A DNA stretch of 64,000 nucleotides from Glaciihabitans arcticus (GCF_004310685.1 NZ_SISG01000001.1:1674001-1738000), one strand, 5' to 3'. Counted from the stretch's first letter, positions 36,197-46,939 are shown. Notes: generated by a model not told the origin, from the letters alone. Program-made: numbers and translations.

Positions 36197-36217
36197 GTGG
36201 TGCCACAACACGCTGGC

Positions 36218-36223
36218 TAGACT
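36218..36223 (+). promoter_or_regulatory. -10 box of the aldolase gene
   Basis: TAGACT lies 35 nt before the ATG at 36259; the only -35-like TTGTCA (36190) is 22 nt away, too far for a normal spacer. Confidence 0.35.
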
Positions 36224-36258
36224 TTCCCCGTCACCCAGATGCCACAAGGAGAACCGCA

Positions 36259-37281
<1,023 letters not shown>

Positions 37282-37294
37282 GCACGACCCTGTG

Positions 37295-37323
37295 AAACGC
37301 CGTCCCCTCGGGGGCGGCGTTTT
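37295..37323 (+). terminator. Rho-independent terminator after fba
   Basis: AAACGCCG-tCCCC pairs with GGGG-gCGGCGTTT around a TCG loop, followed by TTTT. It sits between the convergent fba and the membrane-protein gene ending at 37328. Confidence 0.85.
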
Positions 37324-37327
37324 GTCG

Positions 37328-38461
37328 TTAAGGGCGCTGCGCCGGGAACTGGAACTTGAGCAGCTCGCGCGCCGGATCCCAGCTGAGTTCCTGCACCGCG
37401 GTCTGCAGCGTCAGGTAGTAGGGGGCGAGCATCATGGTGCGCCGACCTTCCGGCAGGTCGAGGTCGAGACTGAGCGCCACCGCGGTGCCGCCGTCGTCCT
37501 GGCTGCGCAACTCGATGAACAGCGAGCCGTCGCGGGTAGCGGGGTTCTTCATGACGGCGAGCAGGAGGCCTCGCAGGGCCGCGCGCTGCACGGTGTTCAT
37601 GGCGTCGGCGCGATGGTCGGGGTCGACCACGTAGATCGGCCCGTAGAGCGCGAGCGAGTCGAGCCAGCTGCGGTTGGCCTGGCTGACGAGATCGGCGCGC
37701 AGCTGCCGCGCGAGCTGTCCGGCGAGAGCGCGATCCTCCTCGGTGACGGTGCCGCGGTCGGCAACGTCGCGCAGGAAGGGGGCGACCCGGGTACCGAGCC
37801 GCGCGAGAGTGCGGCGCTCGACCTGTCTTGCGGCTTCCTCATTGGCGGCCTCGGTGACCGGTTGCGGTGTGCCCGCGCCCGTGAGCAGAGACTGCGTACT
37901 CTTGACGATCACTCCGCTGAAGATGGCGCATGCCGCCGTGGCGATCACCACGCCACTCGCGGCGATGAGCATGGCGCTCAGCGGCGGCCACACCCGCGCC
38001 GAAGCGATGAATCCGTACCAGGCGCCCATCGTCGCGGCGGCGGTGAAGATCGCCCCGTATCCGATCAGCTGCCGCACGCTCGAGTAGGGCGACATGCTCC
38101 CGAGCACAAGTCCGACGCCCACGGGCACCCACCAGTGCTGGACCAGCAGTATCGAGTCGTGGTTTCCCACGGCCGAGACGAGAACCGAGACCAGGGTGAG
38201 CAACAACGGGAGCACGGCCTGCCGCAGACCGAACGGCGTGCGCAGCGGTCGGGTTGCCCGCTGCACGAGCACGCAGGCGAGAACCTGAAGGGCGAGGGCC
38301 AGCATCTCGAGAAGGGGGTTCGCGAGCAGGTTCCAGGTCAGAACGATTGCCACAGCACCGTAGACGAGGAGCGTCGACGTGAGAACCGTAGGGATCAGCG
38401 GCTTCGTGAACCAGCTGAGCGGATCGGTCTGTTGTGGGCTCACCCGCCACGACTCAAGCAT
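37328..38461 (-). CDS. Membrane protein with kinase-like C-terminal domain, partner of the sensor kinase
   Basis: A 377-residue protein. About six helices fill residues 15-200; the rest is a cytoplasmic helical region ('RRTLARLGTRVAPFLRDVADRGTVTEEDRALAGQLARQLRADLV') and a strand-rich end that resembles a degenerate sensor-kinase ATPase domain, without an H box or clear N and G boxes. It overlaps the sensor-kinase gene by 8 bases. Possibly a regulatory partner of that kinase; the kinase-like reading is an inference from layout. Confidence 0.65.
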   Translation of the reverse strand: MLESWRVSPQQTDPLSWFTKPLIPTVLTSTLLVYGAVAIVLTWNLLANPLLEMLALALQVLACVLVQRATRPLRTPFGLRQAVLPLLLTLVSVLVSAVGNHDSILLVQHWWVPVGVGLVLGSMSPYSSVRQLIGYGAIFTAAATMGAWYGFIASARVWPPLSAMLIAASGVVIATAACAIFSGVIVKSTQSLLTGAGTPQPVTEAANEEAARQVERRTLARLGTRVAPFLRDVADRGTVTEEDRALAGQLARQLRADLVSQANRSWLDSLALYGPIYVVDPDHRADAMNTVQRAALRGLLLAVMKNPATRDGSLFIELRSQDDGGTAVALSLDLDLPEGRRTMMLAPYYLTLQTAVQELSWDPARELLKFQFPAQRP

Positions 38462-39671
38462 CGGGACCGGGCCGATTCGGAATGGACATGAGCACCGACG
38501 TGCCGTGCCCGGGGCGCGAGAAGATGCGCACCGAGCCGCCCAGCGATTCGATGCGCTGCACGATCGAGGTGCGGATACCCAGTCGATCTCCGGAGATGGA
38601 TTTCGGGTCGAACCCCACCCCATCGTCGATCACCATGATGGTGACCTCCTCGGGGGTGGATCCGAGCACCACCTCGGCGGTGGACACCCCCGAGTGGTTG
38701 AGCACATTGTCGAGGCACGCGGCGAGCGCGGCGCCCGCGGTCGAGGAGGTCGCGGGCGAGAACAACACAACGTGATCGCTGTCGTCGGCCACGTCGACGG
38801 TAAGTCCGCGCCACTGGTACAGCGACACGAGCGAGATCAGGCCGTTGCGCAGTCCCGCATCCGCGGACTCGATGGCGGCGGCGGGGGCGGATTCGCGCAA
38901 CCAGGTCGTGTCGCCAAGGGTGGCGACGTCGGCACGCAGCCGATCGCGAGCACGTTCGTCGAGCGCGCCCGACGAGGTCATCACGACCGTCAGGTCGCTG
39001 AGCACCGTGTCGTGCACGATGGCGGCCGCACGCTGCTCGAACTGGTTCTCGAGGTCGAGGCGCCGAGTGTCCTGTTCGAGTTTGACGAGGTCGGGCACGT
39101 TTCGCTGCTGGCTCGCGTGGATCAGCGCGATCGCGAGGTAGGCCGCGGAGACGACCCCGAGCGACATGATGGTCGCCCAGCTCGGTACGAACCGCACACC
39201 GAGCCAGAGAGGAGTCGCCACGGTGACCACTGCGGCGCAGAAGAAACCGAGGGCACCCCAGAGGAATCCGCTGAGCGGGCGCCGCAGCCCACCGCCGACC
39301 AGAACGAGAGCGAGAAGAGGCCGGTTGAACATAAAGCCGGCGTCCGCGTAGAGCGCGTCATCCACTTCAGCCAGGGATAGGGCGTACATGAACGACAGCA
39401 CAGTGCCGGCCCCGAGGAACAGCAGCCGGGTGAACGTCGTCGGCCGCCAGCCCATGAGCACAAGAAGCGCAAGAATCGCGACCAGGCAACCGACGGGGAA
39501 CGGGATGGCGTCGGCCGCCCCACGGTCGATCAGGACATCGATGACCAGAGGGATGGCGACGAGAACCGAGGCGATTGCGACACCGAGCGCTGCGCGGGAG
39601 ACGGCCGTGGTGATGACACCGGAGGCGAGCTCGCGCGGCAGCACAACAATGCGCGCCGCCTCGGCGGTCAC
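38454..39671 (-). CDS. Sensor histidine kinase (HisKA_3/NarL type), orphan
   Basis: A 405-residue membrane sensor kinase with five to six N-terminal helices (25-185), a dimerisation helix with the likely phosphoacceptor H220 in 'AAIVHDTVLSDLTVV', and a C-terminal ATPase domain ('CLDNVLNHSG' N box, 'VIDDGVGFD' G1 box, 'GHGTSVLMSIP'). No response regulator gene lies nearby. The GTG start overlaps the preceding gene stop (GTGA), and the end overlaps the next gene, so it belongs to the ispH-led operon. Confidence 0.85.
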   Translation of the reverse strand: MTAEAARIVVLPRELASGVITTAVSRAALGVAIASVLVAIPLVIDVLIDRGAADAIPFPVGCLVAILALLVLMGWRPTTFTRLLFLGAGTVLSFMYALSLAEVDDALYADAGFMFNRPLLALVLVGGGLRRPLSGFLWGALGFFCAAVVTVATPLWLGVRFVPSWATIMSLGVVSAAYLAIALIHASQQRNVPDLVKLEQDTRRLDLENQFEQRAAAIVHDTVLSDLTVVMTSSGALDERARDRLRADVATLGDTTWLRESAPAAAIESADAGLRNGLISLVSLYQWRGLTVDVADDSDHVVLFSPATSSTAGAALAACLDNVLNHSGVSTAEVVLGSTPEEVTIMVIDDGVGFDPKSISGDRLGIRTSIVQRIESLGGSVRIFSRPGHGTSVLMSIPNRPGPDA

Positions 39672-40189
39672 CGCATTTTTTCGAGGTAGGCCTGGAAGGC
39701 GGGGTCACCGGTCATGACGACAACCGTAGCGATGATGACGATGAGCACGAACACGATGCCGGCGCTCAGCGGGATCCAGAACGCGCGGCGTCCGGCGCGC
39801 AGGGCACGTATGGCGAGAACGACCGAGCCGATGAAAAACACGGACATCACGACGTTGAGCACGGCGCCAACCGAATTCGCGAGTGACTCGGACTCGAAGT
39901 CCCCATAGCCGGCGATCGTGAACGCCTGCGAGAAGGTCTCTCCCATCGTCGCGAAGGTCGGGAAGTAGGTGAGAACCGCGAAGGTGCCGATCGCGATGAG
40001 TGCGGTCGTGACGATGCGGTCCCAGGGGCGTGGCTTCGGGATGACGGAATCCGGGGCCACCGTCGACTCGATGCGCTCGCCGGCGACCGGCGGGGGCAGC
40101 ACGGGCTCGAGCGGCGTGCCCATGGCCTGAGCCTGGTCTTCGGGTGAGGCGTACTCGCCGTATTGCGGGCGGGGGCGTTCTTCGGTCAC
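39668..40189 (-). CDS. DUF6264-like membrane protein
   Basis: A 173-residue protein with a Pro/Glu-rich cytoplasmic head (about 1-55) and three helices after '[21 protein letters not shown]'. This layout is common in Microbacteriaceae and annotated as DUF6264. Both ends overlap neighbours (GTGA with ispH; GTGA with the kinase). Function unknown. Confidence 0.68.
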   Translation of the reverse strand: MTEERPRPQYGEYASPEDQAQAMGTPLEPVLPPPVAGERIESTVAPDSVIPKPRPWDRIVTTALIAIGTFAVLTYFPTFATMGETFSQAFTIAGYGDFESESLANSVGAVLNVVMSVFFIGSVVLAIRALRAGRRAFWIPLSAGIVFVLIVIIATVVVMTGDPAFQAYLEKMR

Positions 40190-41280
40190 TGCTGCTGCCA
40201 ATCGAGTTTGCGGGTGCGGCCTCCGAGGCCGCGTTCGTCTGCCTTGCCGGACGGGTCGGTGCGCAGTTCCTTGGGCAGCGAGAACATCAGGTCCTCCTCG
40301 GCCGTCACGACCTGACTCACGTCGCCGAAGCCCGCGTCGGCGAGGTCGTCGAGCACTTCCTGCACGAGCACCTCGGGCACGGATGCCCCGCTCGTCACGC
40401 CGACCGTTGCGACACCGTCGAGCCACTCCTGCTGGATTTCGCTCGCGTAATCCACGCGGTAGGCCGCCTTGGCGCCGTTCTCGAGCGCAACGTCCACGAG
40501 ACGCACGGTGTTGGAGCTGTTGGCGGATCCGACGACGATCACGAGTTCCGCCTGCTCGGACACCTTCTTGATGGCGACCTGGCGGTTCTGGGTGGCATAG
40601 CAGATGTCGTCGCTGGGGGGATCCTGCAGGTTCGGGAATCGCTCGCGCAGCAGGCGCACCGTCTCCATGGTCTCATCCACGCTCAGCGTGGTCTGCGAGA
40701 GCCAGACGAGGTTGTCGGGGTCGGCGACGACGAGGCCCGGGACGTCGGCCGGGCTGGTGACGAGGGTCGTCTGGTCGGGCGCGTGGCCCATGGTGCCCTC
40801 GACCTCTTCGTGGCCGGTGTGCCCAATGAGCAGGATGTGCTTGTCCTGCTTCGCGAAGCGCACTGCCTCGCGGTGCACCTTAGTGACGAGGGGGCAGGTC
40901 GCGTCGATGGCCTGCAGCTCGCGGTCGGCCGCGCCCTGCACCACGGCGGGCGAGACGCCGTGCGCGCTGAACACGATGTGCGATCCGATGGGCACCTCGT
41001 CGACGTCGTCGACGAAGATCGCGCCCTTCTTCTCCAGAGTGGAGACGACGTGGATGTTATGCACAATCTGCTTGCGCACGTAGACGGGTGCGCCATAGTG
41101 GTCGAGAGCTTTCTCGACGGCGATCACCGCCCTGTCGACTCCCGCGCAGTACCCGCGAGGGGCGGCGAGGATGACCCGCTTGGCCCCGGCGACGGGGGTA
41201 TTCTGGAGCCTGTTGCGCAGAGCAGGAACGCGCGGCATCTCGAGATGCACAGCGGCGTTTCCGTTAGTGATATTGCTCAC
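40186..41280 (-). CDS. ispH: 4-hydroxy-3-methylbut-2-enyl diphosphate reductase
   Basis: The last enzyme of the MEP isoprenoid pathway: reduces HMBPP to IPP and DMAPP using a [4Fe-4S] cluster. 364 residues, longer than E. coli (316) because of N- and C-terminal extensions. Cluster Cys are in '[11 protein letters not shown]' (C45), 'IDATCPLV' and '[12 protein letters not shown]'; '[10 protein letters not shown]' is a substrate loop. A leaderless TAGAAT promoter precedes the GTG at 41280. First gene of a four-gene run. Confidence 0.95.
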   Translation of the reverse strand: MSNITNGNAAVHLEMPRVPALRNRLQNTPVAGAKRVILAAPRGYCAGVDRAVIAVEKALDHYGAPVYVRKQIVHNIHVVSTLEKKGAIFVDDVDEVPIGSHIVFSAHGVSPAVVQGAADRELQAIDATCPLVTKVHREAVRFAKQDKHILLIGHTGHEEVEGTMGHAPDQTTLVTSPADVPGLVVADPDNLVWLSQTTLSVDETMETVRLLRERFPNLQDPPSDDICYATQNRQVAIKKVSEQAELVIVVGSANSSNTVRLVDVALENGAKAAYRVDYASEIQQEWLDGVATVGVTSGASVPEVLVQEVLDDLADAGFGDVSQVVTAEEDLMFSLPKELRTDPSGKADERGLGGRTRKLDWQQQ

Positions 41281-41286
41281 TGTCCA

Positions 41287-41292
41287 ATTCTA
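41287..41292 (-). promoter_or_regulatory. -10 box of leaderless ispH operon
   Basis: TAGAAT, 6 nt before the GTG at 41280, near consensus. Confidence 0.55.
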
Positions 41293-41328
41293 CGGTGGCG
41301 AACAGTTCCAAGACTGGGAGGAGGCGCG

Positions 41329-42549
41329 ATGACGATTCAGGATGCCCCCTCCACCGTCGATGCTCCGTGGCCAGTAGGCCTGCTCTCCGCCAAGATCAAG
41401 GGCTGGATCGACCGACTCGGGAGTGTCTGGGTCGAAGGCGAGATTACCCAGTGGGGCGTGTCCGGCGGCAATGTCTACGGCAAGCTGAAAGATCTCGACG
41501 CCGACGCGACGGTCGGATTCACCGTCTGGTCGTCGGTCAAGGCCAAGCTTCCCGCCGACCTCAAGCAGGGCGACCGGGTGATCGCGCTCGTCAAACCCAA
41601 CTACTGGGTCAAGGGCGGCACCCTCACCATGCAGGTGTTCGAGATGCGCCACGTCGGCCTCGGCGACCTGCTCGAGCGACTCGAGCGCCTGCGCGTGCAG
41701 CTGCGCTCCGAGGGGCTCTTCGACGCGTCGCGCAAGAAGCCGCTGCCCTTCCTCCCGAACATGATCGGGCTCGTCACGGGCCGCGATTCCGACGCGGAGA
41801 AGGATGTGCTGCGCAACGCGCAGCTGCGCTGGCCCGCGGTGCAGTTCCGCATCGAGTACGCCGCGGTGCAGGGTGACCGTGCCGTCAGCGAGGTGACCGC
41901 GGGCATCCGGTCGCTCGATGCTGACCCCGAGGTCGACGTGATCATCGTCGCCCGCGGTGGCGGAGACTTCCAGAACCTGCTCGTCTTCAGCGACGAAACG
42001 CTAGTGCGAGCGGCCGCCGCCTGCGAGACCCCGCTCATCTCGGCGATCGGCCACGAGGCCGACCGCCCGCTGCTCGACGACGTCGCCGACCTGCGCGCCT
42101 CCACCCCGACCGATGCCGCGAAGCGTGTGGTGCCGGATGTCGCGGAGGAACTCGCCCTCGTGCAACAGTCCCGCGGACGTATCCAGACCCGGCTGACCGG
42201 CCTGTTGCGCACCGAGATCGACCGCCTCGAGCAGGTGCGCTCGCGTCCATCCCTCGCCAACCCGCAGTCCCTCATCGACGCCCGCGCCGAAGAGCTGGGC
42301 CGCTACGTATCGCGCAGCACCGAGCTACTCGAACGTGTTGTCGAGCGCGCGTTGAACCAGGTCGGCGAGCTACGCGGCCACCTGCGCGCCCTCTCCCCGC
42401 AGCGCACCCTCGATCGGGGCTACGCCATCGCGCAGCTTCCGGATGGCTCGGCTCTCCGATCCGCCGAAGACGCGCCGGGCGGCACCCGTCTCCTCCTCAC
42501 CCTCGCCGTCGGAACCGTCACCTCCACAGTGGACGCCCCACACACGTAA
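41329..42549 (+). CDS. xseA: Exodeoxyribonuclease VII large subunit
   Basis: With XseB it degrades single-stranded DNA to short oligonucleotides. 406 residues (E. coli 456). The N-terminal OB fold ('VWVEGEITQWGVSGGNVYGKLKD') is followed by the catalytic domain with 'GLVTGRDSDAEKDVLRNAQLRWP' and 'VIIVARGGGDFQNLLVFSDE', then a coiled-coil tail. ATG 41329 has GGGAGGAGG upstream. Lies 29 nt before xseB. Confidence 0.95.
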   Translation: MTIQDAPSTVDAPWPVGLLSAKIKGWIDRLGSVWVEGEITQWGVSGGNVYGKLKDLDADATVGFTVWSSVKAKLPADLKQGDRVIALVKPNYWVKGGTLTMQVFEMRHVGLGDLLERLERLRVQLRSEGLFDASRKKPLPFLPNMIGLVTGRDSDAEKDVLRNAQLRWPAVQFRIEYAAVQGDRAVSEVTAGIRSLDADPEVDVIIVARGGGDFQNLLVFSDETLVRAAAACETPLISAIGHEADRPLLDDVADLRASTPTDAAKRVVPDVAEELALVQQSRGRIQTRLTGLLRTEIDRLEQVRSRPSLANPQSLIDARAEELGRYVSRSTELLERVVERALNQVGELRGHLRALSPQRTLDRGYAIAQLPDGSALRSAEDAPGGTRLLLTLAVGTVTSTVDAPHT

Positions 42550-42566
42550 CCCCCACCCCCGAAAGG

Positions 42567-42572
42567 TAGAAT
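42567..42572 (+). promoter_or_regulatory. -10 box of leaderless xseB
   Basis: TAGAAT, 6 nt before the GTG at 42579. It gives xseB and the genes after it their own promoter inside the xseAB group. Confidence 0.55.
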
Positions 42573-42578
42573 CGCCCC

Positions 42579-42806
42579 GTGGCTACTGCGGAGAAGAAGA
42601 ACCCGAACGACGTGAGCGACCTCAGCTTCGAGCAGGCTCGTGATGAGCTGGCGCGTGTGGTCGCAGAGCTCGAGCAGGGGTCATCCACTCTCGAACAGTC
42701 GCTCGCACTCTGGGAGCGCGGCGAGGCACTCGCTGGTCGTTGCGAGGAATGGCTGCTCGGCGCGAAGGCGCGCCTCGAGGCTGCTCGCACCAGGGCCGCC
42801 GACTGA
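42579..42806 (+). CDS. xseB: Exodeoxyribonuclease VII small subunit
   Basis: A 75-residue helical protein that binds the XseA coiled coil; '[37 protein letters not shown]' is the family signature. The GTG start at 42579 follows a leaderless -10. Its stop overlaps the next ATG by one base (TGATG). Confidence 0.93.
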   Translation: MATAEKKNPNDVSDLSFEQARDELARVVAELEQGSSTLEQSLALWERGEALAGRCEEWLLGAKARLEAARTRAAD

Positions 42807-43444
42807 TGGCCACCAAAGAACCCCGCGTCGTCGCCGATCTCGGCCGACCCGAGACCCCCGAGGAGACGGCCGCGCGCAAGGCCGAGACCTCCCGCACACA
42901 CCGCGCGAGCCAGACCGTGGTCAACCTGGCCTGGTCGCTCGGCGTATCCGTCGCCGTCATGCTCGTGCTCGTGCTCGTTGTGGTGCGCCCCGACCTGCCC
43001 GACCGCGAACCGGTCGACTACACCATCCTCGCCGAGCAGTACGAGTCTCAGGCCGGCCAGCCGCTGCTCAGCCCCGAGCTGCCCCAGGGCTGGTATGCGA
43101 ACAAGGCCGAGCTCGAGACCGGCACCGACGGCGTCACGACCTGGGCCGTCGGCTTCATCACTCCGAGCAACCAGTACATCTCGCTCAACCAGGGCGTCGA
43201 GGCGAACCCGACCTGGCTCGGCAACCAGCTGACCCCCACCGATCGCCCCGCGCTCGAGGGCACCGGCGGCGAGCAGCTCGACGATGTCGCCTGGACCGTC
43301 TACGACAACCGCACGGCAGACGACGCCGGCAACTACGCCTACGCCATGAGCGCCGAGCTCGACGAGTCGATCGTCGTGCTGCGCGGTACGGCCGATGCCA
43401 ACGAGTTCCGCACGCTGGCGACCGCGCTGGGAGCACAGCGATGA
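42806..43444 (+). CDS. DUF4245 membrane-anchored protein
   Basis: A 212-residue protein with a cytoplasmic head (1-38), one membrane helix (about 40-62) and an extracytoplasmic domain with 'LPQGWYANKAELETG' and 'VAWTVYDNR'. This family is actinobacterial and usually encoded with xseB and glpX or fumC. Role unknown. Start and stop overlap the neighbours (TGATG and ATGA). Confidence 0.88.
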   Translation: MATKEPRVVADLGRPETPEETAARKAETSRTHRASQTVVNLAWSLGVSVAVMLVLVLVVVRPDLPDREPVDYTILAEQYESQAGQPLLSPELPQGWYANKAELETGTDGVTTWAVGFITPSNQYISLNQGVEANPTWLGNQLTPTDRPALEGTGGEQLDDVAWTVYDNRTADDAGNYAYAMSAELDESIVVLRGTADANEFRTLATALGAQR

Positions 43445-44061
43445 CCGGCCGCACGCCCGCCAAGGCGTGGCAGGAGATGCAGCGCGGCAACGACCGCTTC
43501 GTGGCCGGTGAGCCAGCGCATCCCCGACAAGACGTCGAGCGTCGCGAGCAGGTCGCCAAGGGCCAGGCTCCGCACGCAGCGCTGTTCGGCTGCAGCGACT
43601 CCCGCCTCTCCGCCGAGATCATCTTCGACAAGGGCATCGGCGACCTGTTCGTGGTGCGCAACGCCGGCCAGATCATCAGCGACTCGGTCATCGGCTCGCT
43701 CGAATACGCCGTCGCCGTGCTGAACGTGCCGCTCATCGTGGTGCTCGGTCACGACGAGTGTGGTGCCGTACTCGCCGCGATTGACGCCGAGAGCCCGAAT
43801 GCCCCGACACTCCCGATCCACATCGCGAACCTGGTCTCGAAGATCACGCCCGCCGTCAAACGCGTCTCGGCAGCGCATCCCGGAACCATTGATTCTCACG
43901 AGGTCGGGCGCGAACACCTGCGCGACACGATCGCCGAACTGATCGAGTCGTCCGAGCTGATCAGCGACGCCATCGCCGCGGGTACGCTGGCTGTCGTGGG
44001 TGCGAACTACCGGCTGCTCGAAGGGCGCGCGGTACCCGACATCCACGTAGGAAATCTCTAA
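43441..44061 (+). CDS. Beta-carbonic anhydrase
   Basis: It interconverts CO2 and bicarbonate. 206 residues with zinc ligands C51 in 'CSDSR' (D53 and R55 form the dyad) and H104/C107 in 'GHDECGA'. Complete active site, so likely functional. Coupled to DUF4245 by ATGA. It may supply bicarbonate for carboxylases or buffer pH. Confidence 0.95.
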   Translation: MTGRTPAKAWQEMQRGNDRFVAGEPAHPRQDVERREQVAKGQAPHAALFGCSDSRLSAEIIFDKGIGDLFVVRNAGQIISDSVIGSLEYAVAVLNVPLIVVLGHDECGAVLAAIDAESPNAPTLPIHIANLVSKITPAVKRVSAAHPGTIDSHEVGREHLRDTIAELIESSELISDAIAAGTLAVVGANYRLLEGRAVPDIHVGNL

Positions 44062-44086
44062 CCACCACCCGGAAGGCCCCATCGTC

Positions 44087-45490
44087 GTGACCACCAGCAG
44101 TGACCCGAAGTTCCGCACCGAGCACGACACGATGGGCGAGGTCCTCGTTCCGATCGACGCGCTCTACAGCGCCCAGACCCAGCGCGCTGTCGAGAATTTC
44201 CCGATCTCGGGGTCCGGCCTCGAGGCCGCACAGATCGTCGCTCTCGCGCGAATCAAGAAGGCCGCGGCCCAGGTCAACGCCGAGCTCGGTGTGCTCGATG
44301 CCGACATTGCCGATGCCATTGCCGGCGCCGCCGACCTGCTCATCGGCGGGGCTCATCACGATCAGTTCCCGGTCGACACGTACCAGACCGGTTCGGGCAC
44401 CTCCTCGAACATGAACATGAACGAGGTGCTCTCCAACCTCGCGACGACCGCCCTCGGCTCCCCCGTGCACCCCAACGACCACGTGAACGCGTCGCAGTCG
44501 TCGAACGATGTCTTTCCGACCTCGGTGCACGTTGCGGTGACGGGCGCCCTGCTCGGCGACCTGATCCCCTCACTCACGCACCTGGCTGCCGCACTCGACG
44601 TCAAGGCCGAGCTGTGGAAGGACGCCGTCAAGGCCGGCCGCACCCACCTCATGGATGCCACCCCCGTCACCCTCGGCCAGGAGTTCTCTGGCTACGCCCG
44701 CCAGGTGCGCCTCGGCATCGAGCGCGTTCAGGCGACCATCCCCCGCGTCGCGGAGGTCCCGCTCGGCGGCACCGCCGTCGGCACCGGCATCAACACCCCG
44801 GCCGGCTTCCCGCAGAAGGTCATCGCGCTGCTCTCCGCCGACAGCGGCCTGCCGATCACCGAGGCACTCGACCACTTCGAGGCCCAGGGCGCGCGCGACG
44901 CGCTCGTTGAGGCCTCCGGCGCGCTGCGCGTCATCGCCGTATCCCTGACGAAGATCTGCAACGACCTGCGCTGGATGGGTTCGGGACCGAACACCGGCCT
45001 CGGTGAACTGCACATCCCCGACCTGCAGCCCGGGTCATCCATCATGCCGGGAAAGGTCAACCCGGTGATCCCCGAGGCCGTCATCATGGTCGGCGCGCGC
45101 GTCATCGGCAACGACGCGACCATCGCGTGGGCCGGCGCCACCGGAAACTTCGAGCTCAACGTCGCCATTCCCGTCATGGGAACCGCGCTGCTCGAGTCGA
45201 TCCGCCTGCTCTCGAACTCGACGGTGCTCCTCGCCGACAAGACCGTGGACGGCCTCTCCGCGAATCTGGACCGCGCTCGCGCGCAGGCCGAGTCCTCGCC
45301 ATCGATCGTCACTCCCCTCAACCGCTTCATCGGATACGAGTCGGCCGCCAAGGTCGCCAAGCACGCCGTCGCCGCCGGCATCACGGTGCGCGAGGCGGTC
45401 ATCGAGCTCGGATTCGTGGAGCGCGGCGAGGTCTCGCTCGAGCAGCTCGACGTGTCGCTCGACGTGCTCTCGATGACCCACCCGGGCTAG
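44087..45490 (+). CDS. fumC: Class II fumarate hydratase
   Basis: It converts fumarate to malate in the TCA cycle without an Fe-S cluster. 467 residues, equal to E. coli FumC, with the signature '[11 protein letters not shown]' and '[17 protein letters not shown]'. GTG start at 44087 with GGAAGG upstream. Last gene of the xseA-fumC run; it ends 3 nt from a convergent membrane protein gene. Confidence 0.97.
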   Translation: MTTSSDPKFRTEHDTMGEVLVPIDALYSAQTQRAVENFPISGSGLEAAQIVALARIKKAAAQVNAELGVLDADIADAIAGAADLLIGGAHHDQFPVDTYQTGSGTSSNMNMNEVLSNLATTALGSPVHPNDHVNASQSSNDVFPTSVHVAVTGALLGDLIPSLTHLAAALDVKAELWKDAVKAGRTHLMDATPVTLGQEFSGYARQVRLGIERVQATIPRVAEVPLGGTAVGTGINTPAGFPQKVIALLSADSGLPITEALDHFEAQGARDALVEASGALRVIAVSLTKICNDLRWMGSGPNTGLGELHIPDLQPGSSIMPGKVNPVIPEAVIMVGARVIGNDATIAWAGATGNFELNVAIPVMGTALLESIRLLSNSTVLLADKTVDGLSANLDRARAQAESSPSIVTPLNRFIGYESAAKVAKHAVAAGITVREAVIELGFVERGEVSLEQLDVSLDVLSMTHPG

Positions 45491-45493
45491 GTT

Positions 45494-46606
45494 TCAGGCG
45501 GCCACGAGCTCCGCGACGGGCTTGCGAGGGGCGAGCCGCATCCCGCCCACGCCGATGAGGCAGAGGGCGATGATCCCATAGCGGGCCACGAGCAGCAGGG
45601 CTGCAACGACGAGCGAGGCGTCCACGTCACGCACGAGCAATTGCAGGAAGGTGAGGATGGCGCCGTTCGCGAGCAGCGCCGCACACAGCGCCGCTGCGGT
45701 GATCACGACGACGCCACCCGTCGTCGCACCTCCCTTGAAGCCGAAGGCCACGACCATAGTCGCGAGCACCGCACCGACGATTGCCCACACGACGAACACC
45801 ACATCGACCGCGCCGTCATACCTGATGATGGCCGCGCTCAACTCGGCTCGGGCCTCGGCCGAAATGCCTTCCATCTCGACATAGGGCGCTCGTGTCGACC
45901 AGTGCCGCACGGCCCCGAGTACTCCAGCGGCCACAGCAGCCGCAACCAGGACGCCGCCCAACAGTGCGACGCTGCGCGGGTGTCCCGTCGACGCCTCGCG
46001 CACTGCGAACGCGCGAACGAGCAGCACGGCCGCTGCTGCGATGAGCACGGCGGCCACGAGGTATGCCGCGGTCGCCGGGGTGAGGTAGGGGTTGTCGACA
46101 TCCTCGAGACCTGAGCCGATCGTGGCGTAGGCCAGCGGCGCAGCACTGGCGAGCGCGAGAAGCCACACGGCGAGACGCACGGCACCCGGCACACCCCTCG
46201 TGAAGCTCAGAGTGATCGAGGCCAGGACGGCGAGCACGGTGTAGACGGTGAGCAAGCCCGAACCGATGAACATCGCGAAGTCTATGACCCCGTGTCCCAC
46301 AAGCCCGCCGAAGGTCACAATGCTCGCGTACTGGCTGAGGCCGAGGAGGGCCGCGCTCAGAGCGAGCCCCGCCGCGAGGCGGGATCGTCGCTGGGTCGCG
46401 CCCGTCGACACGGCCCGGGTCTCGATCACGGGTCGGTCCACGCTGACCGCGAACGCCAGCGAGCCCATGGCGATTTCCGACGGGCGGATGCCGGCTTCCG
46501 CTGCATCCCGCAGGTCGGCCGCCCACTGCTCGCGGTAGCGGTCCCGCATGCTGCTGGGGAGCATCCTCACCGCCACCCGGACGGCAAGCCGCGCGACGGC
46601 GCTCAC
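45494..46606 (-). CDS. Membrane protein controlled by PadR
   Basis: A 370-residue protein with about nine helices after a cytoplasmic head ('RMLPSSMRDRYREQWAADLRDAAEAGI') that resembles the permease-prefix region found in PadR-linked membrane proteins. Its GTG start overlaps the PadR stop (GTGA). Substrate unknown; may respond to membrane stress or antibiotics, which is inference. Confidence 0.75.
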   Translation of the reverse strand: MSAVARLAVRVAVRMLPSSMRDRYREQWAADLRDAAEAGIRPSEIAMGSLAFAVSVDRPVIETRAVSTGATQRRSRLAAGLALSAALLGLSQYASIVTFGGLVGHGVIDFAMFIGSGLLTVYTVLAVLASITLSFTRGVPGAVRLAVWLLALASAAPLAYATIGSGLEDVDNPYLTPATAAYLVAAVLIAAAAVLLVRAFAVREASTGHPRSVALLGGVLVAAAVAAGVLGAVRHWSTRAPYVEMEGISAEARAELSAAIIRYDGAVDVVFVVWAIVGAVLATMVVAFGFKGGATTGGVVVITAAALCAALLANGAILTFLQLLVRDVDASLVVAALLLVARYGIIALCLIGVGGMRLAPRKPVAELVAA

Positions 46607-46926
46607 GCGACGACCGCCGTTGCAGCGGCGATGGTACCCGGGCGCGCCTGCTTGCGCGCGAACTCGCCTATCGCCGTTTTTGCGGCGGCGGCTCCGTCGG
46701 AGGTCAGCTCGTAGAATCGGCGGCGGGGTCCGACGCGGGTCGGGTTGTCTTCCCACGTGGACGTCACCCAGCCGGCCCTCTCAAGCCGCTCGAGGATCGG
46801 GTACACGCTGCCGGCGGGGCGTCCGCTCGACTTGATCACGAGCATCCCCCACACCGCCTCGCCAGAGGCGTCGAGCACGGAAAGCACGTCGATGGTGGCC
46901 GGGGTGATGCGGGAGAGAGGTTCCAT
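46603..46926 (-). CDS. PadR-family transcriptional regulator
   Basis: A 107-residue winged-helix repressor of the short PadR type ('TPATIDVLSVLDASGEAVWGMLVIKSSGRPAGSVYPILERLERAGWVTSTWED', then 'RRRFYELTSDG'). ATG 46926 is chosen over an upstream ATG because TAGAGT lies 7 nt upstream and a palindrome covers it. It is co-transcribed with the membrane protein that it probably regulates. Confidence 0.9.
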   Translation of the reverse strand: MEPLSRITPATIDVLSVLDASGEAVWGMLVIKSSGRPAGSVYPILERLERAGWVTSTWEDNPTRVGPRRRFYELTSDGAAAAKTAIGEFARKQARPGTIAAATAVVA

Positions 46927-46933
46927 GCGTGCA

Positions 46934-46939
46934 ACTCTA
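46934..46939 (-). promoter_or_regulatory. -10 box of leaderless padR
   Basis: TAGAGT, 7 nt before the ATG at 46926, overlapping the PadR operator palindrome. Confidence 0.45.
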
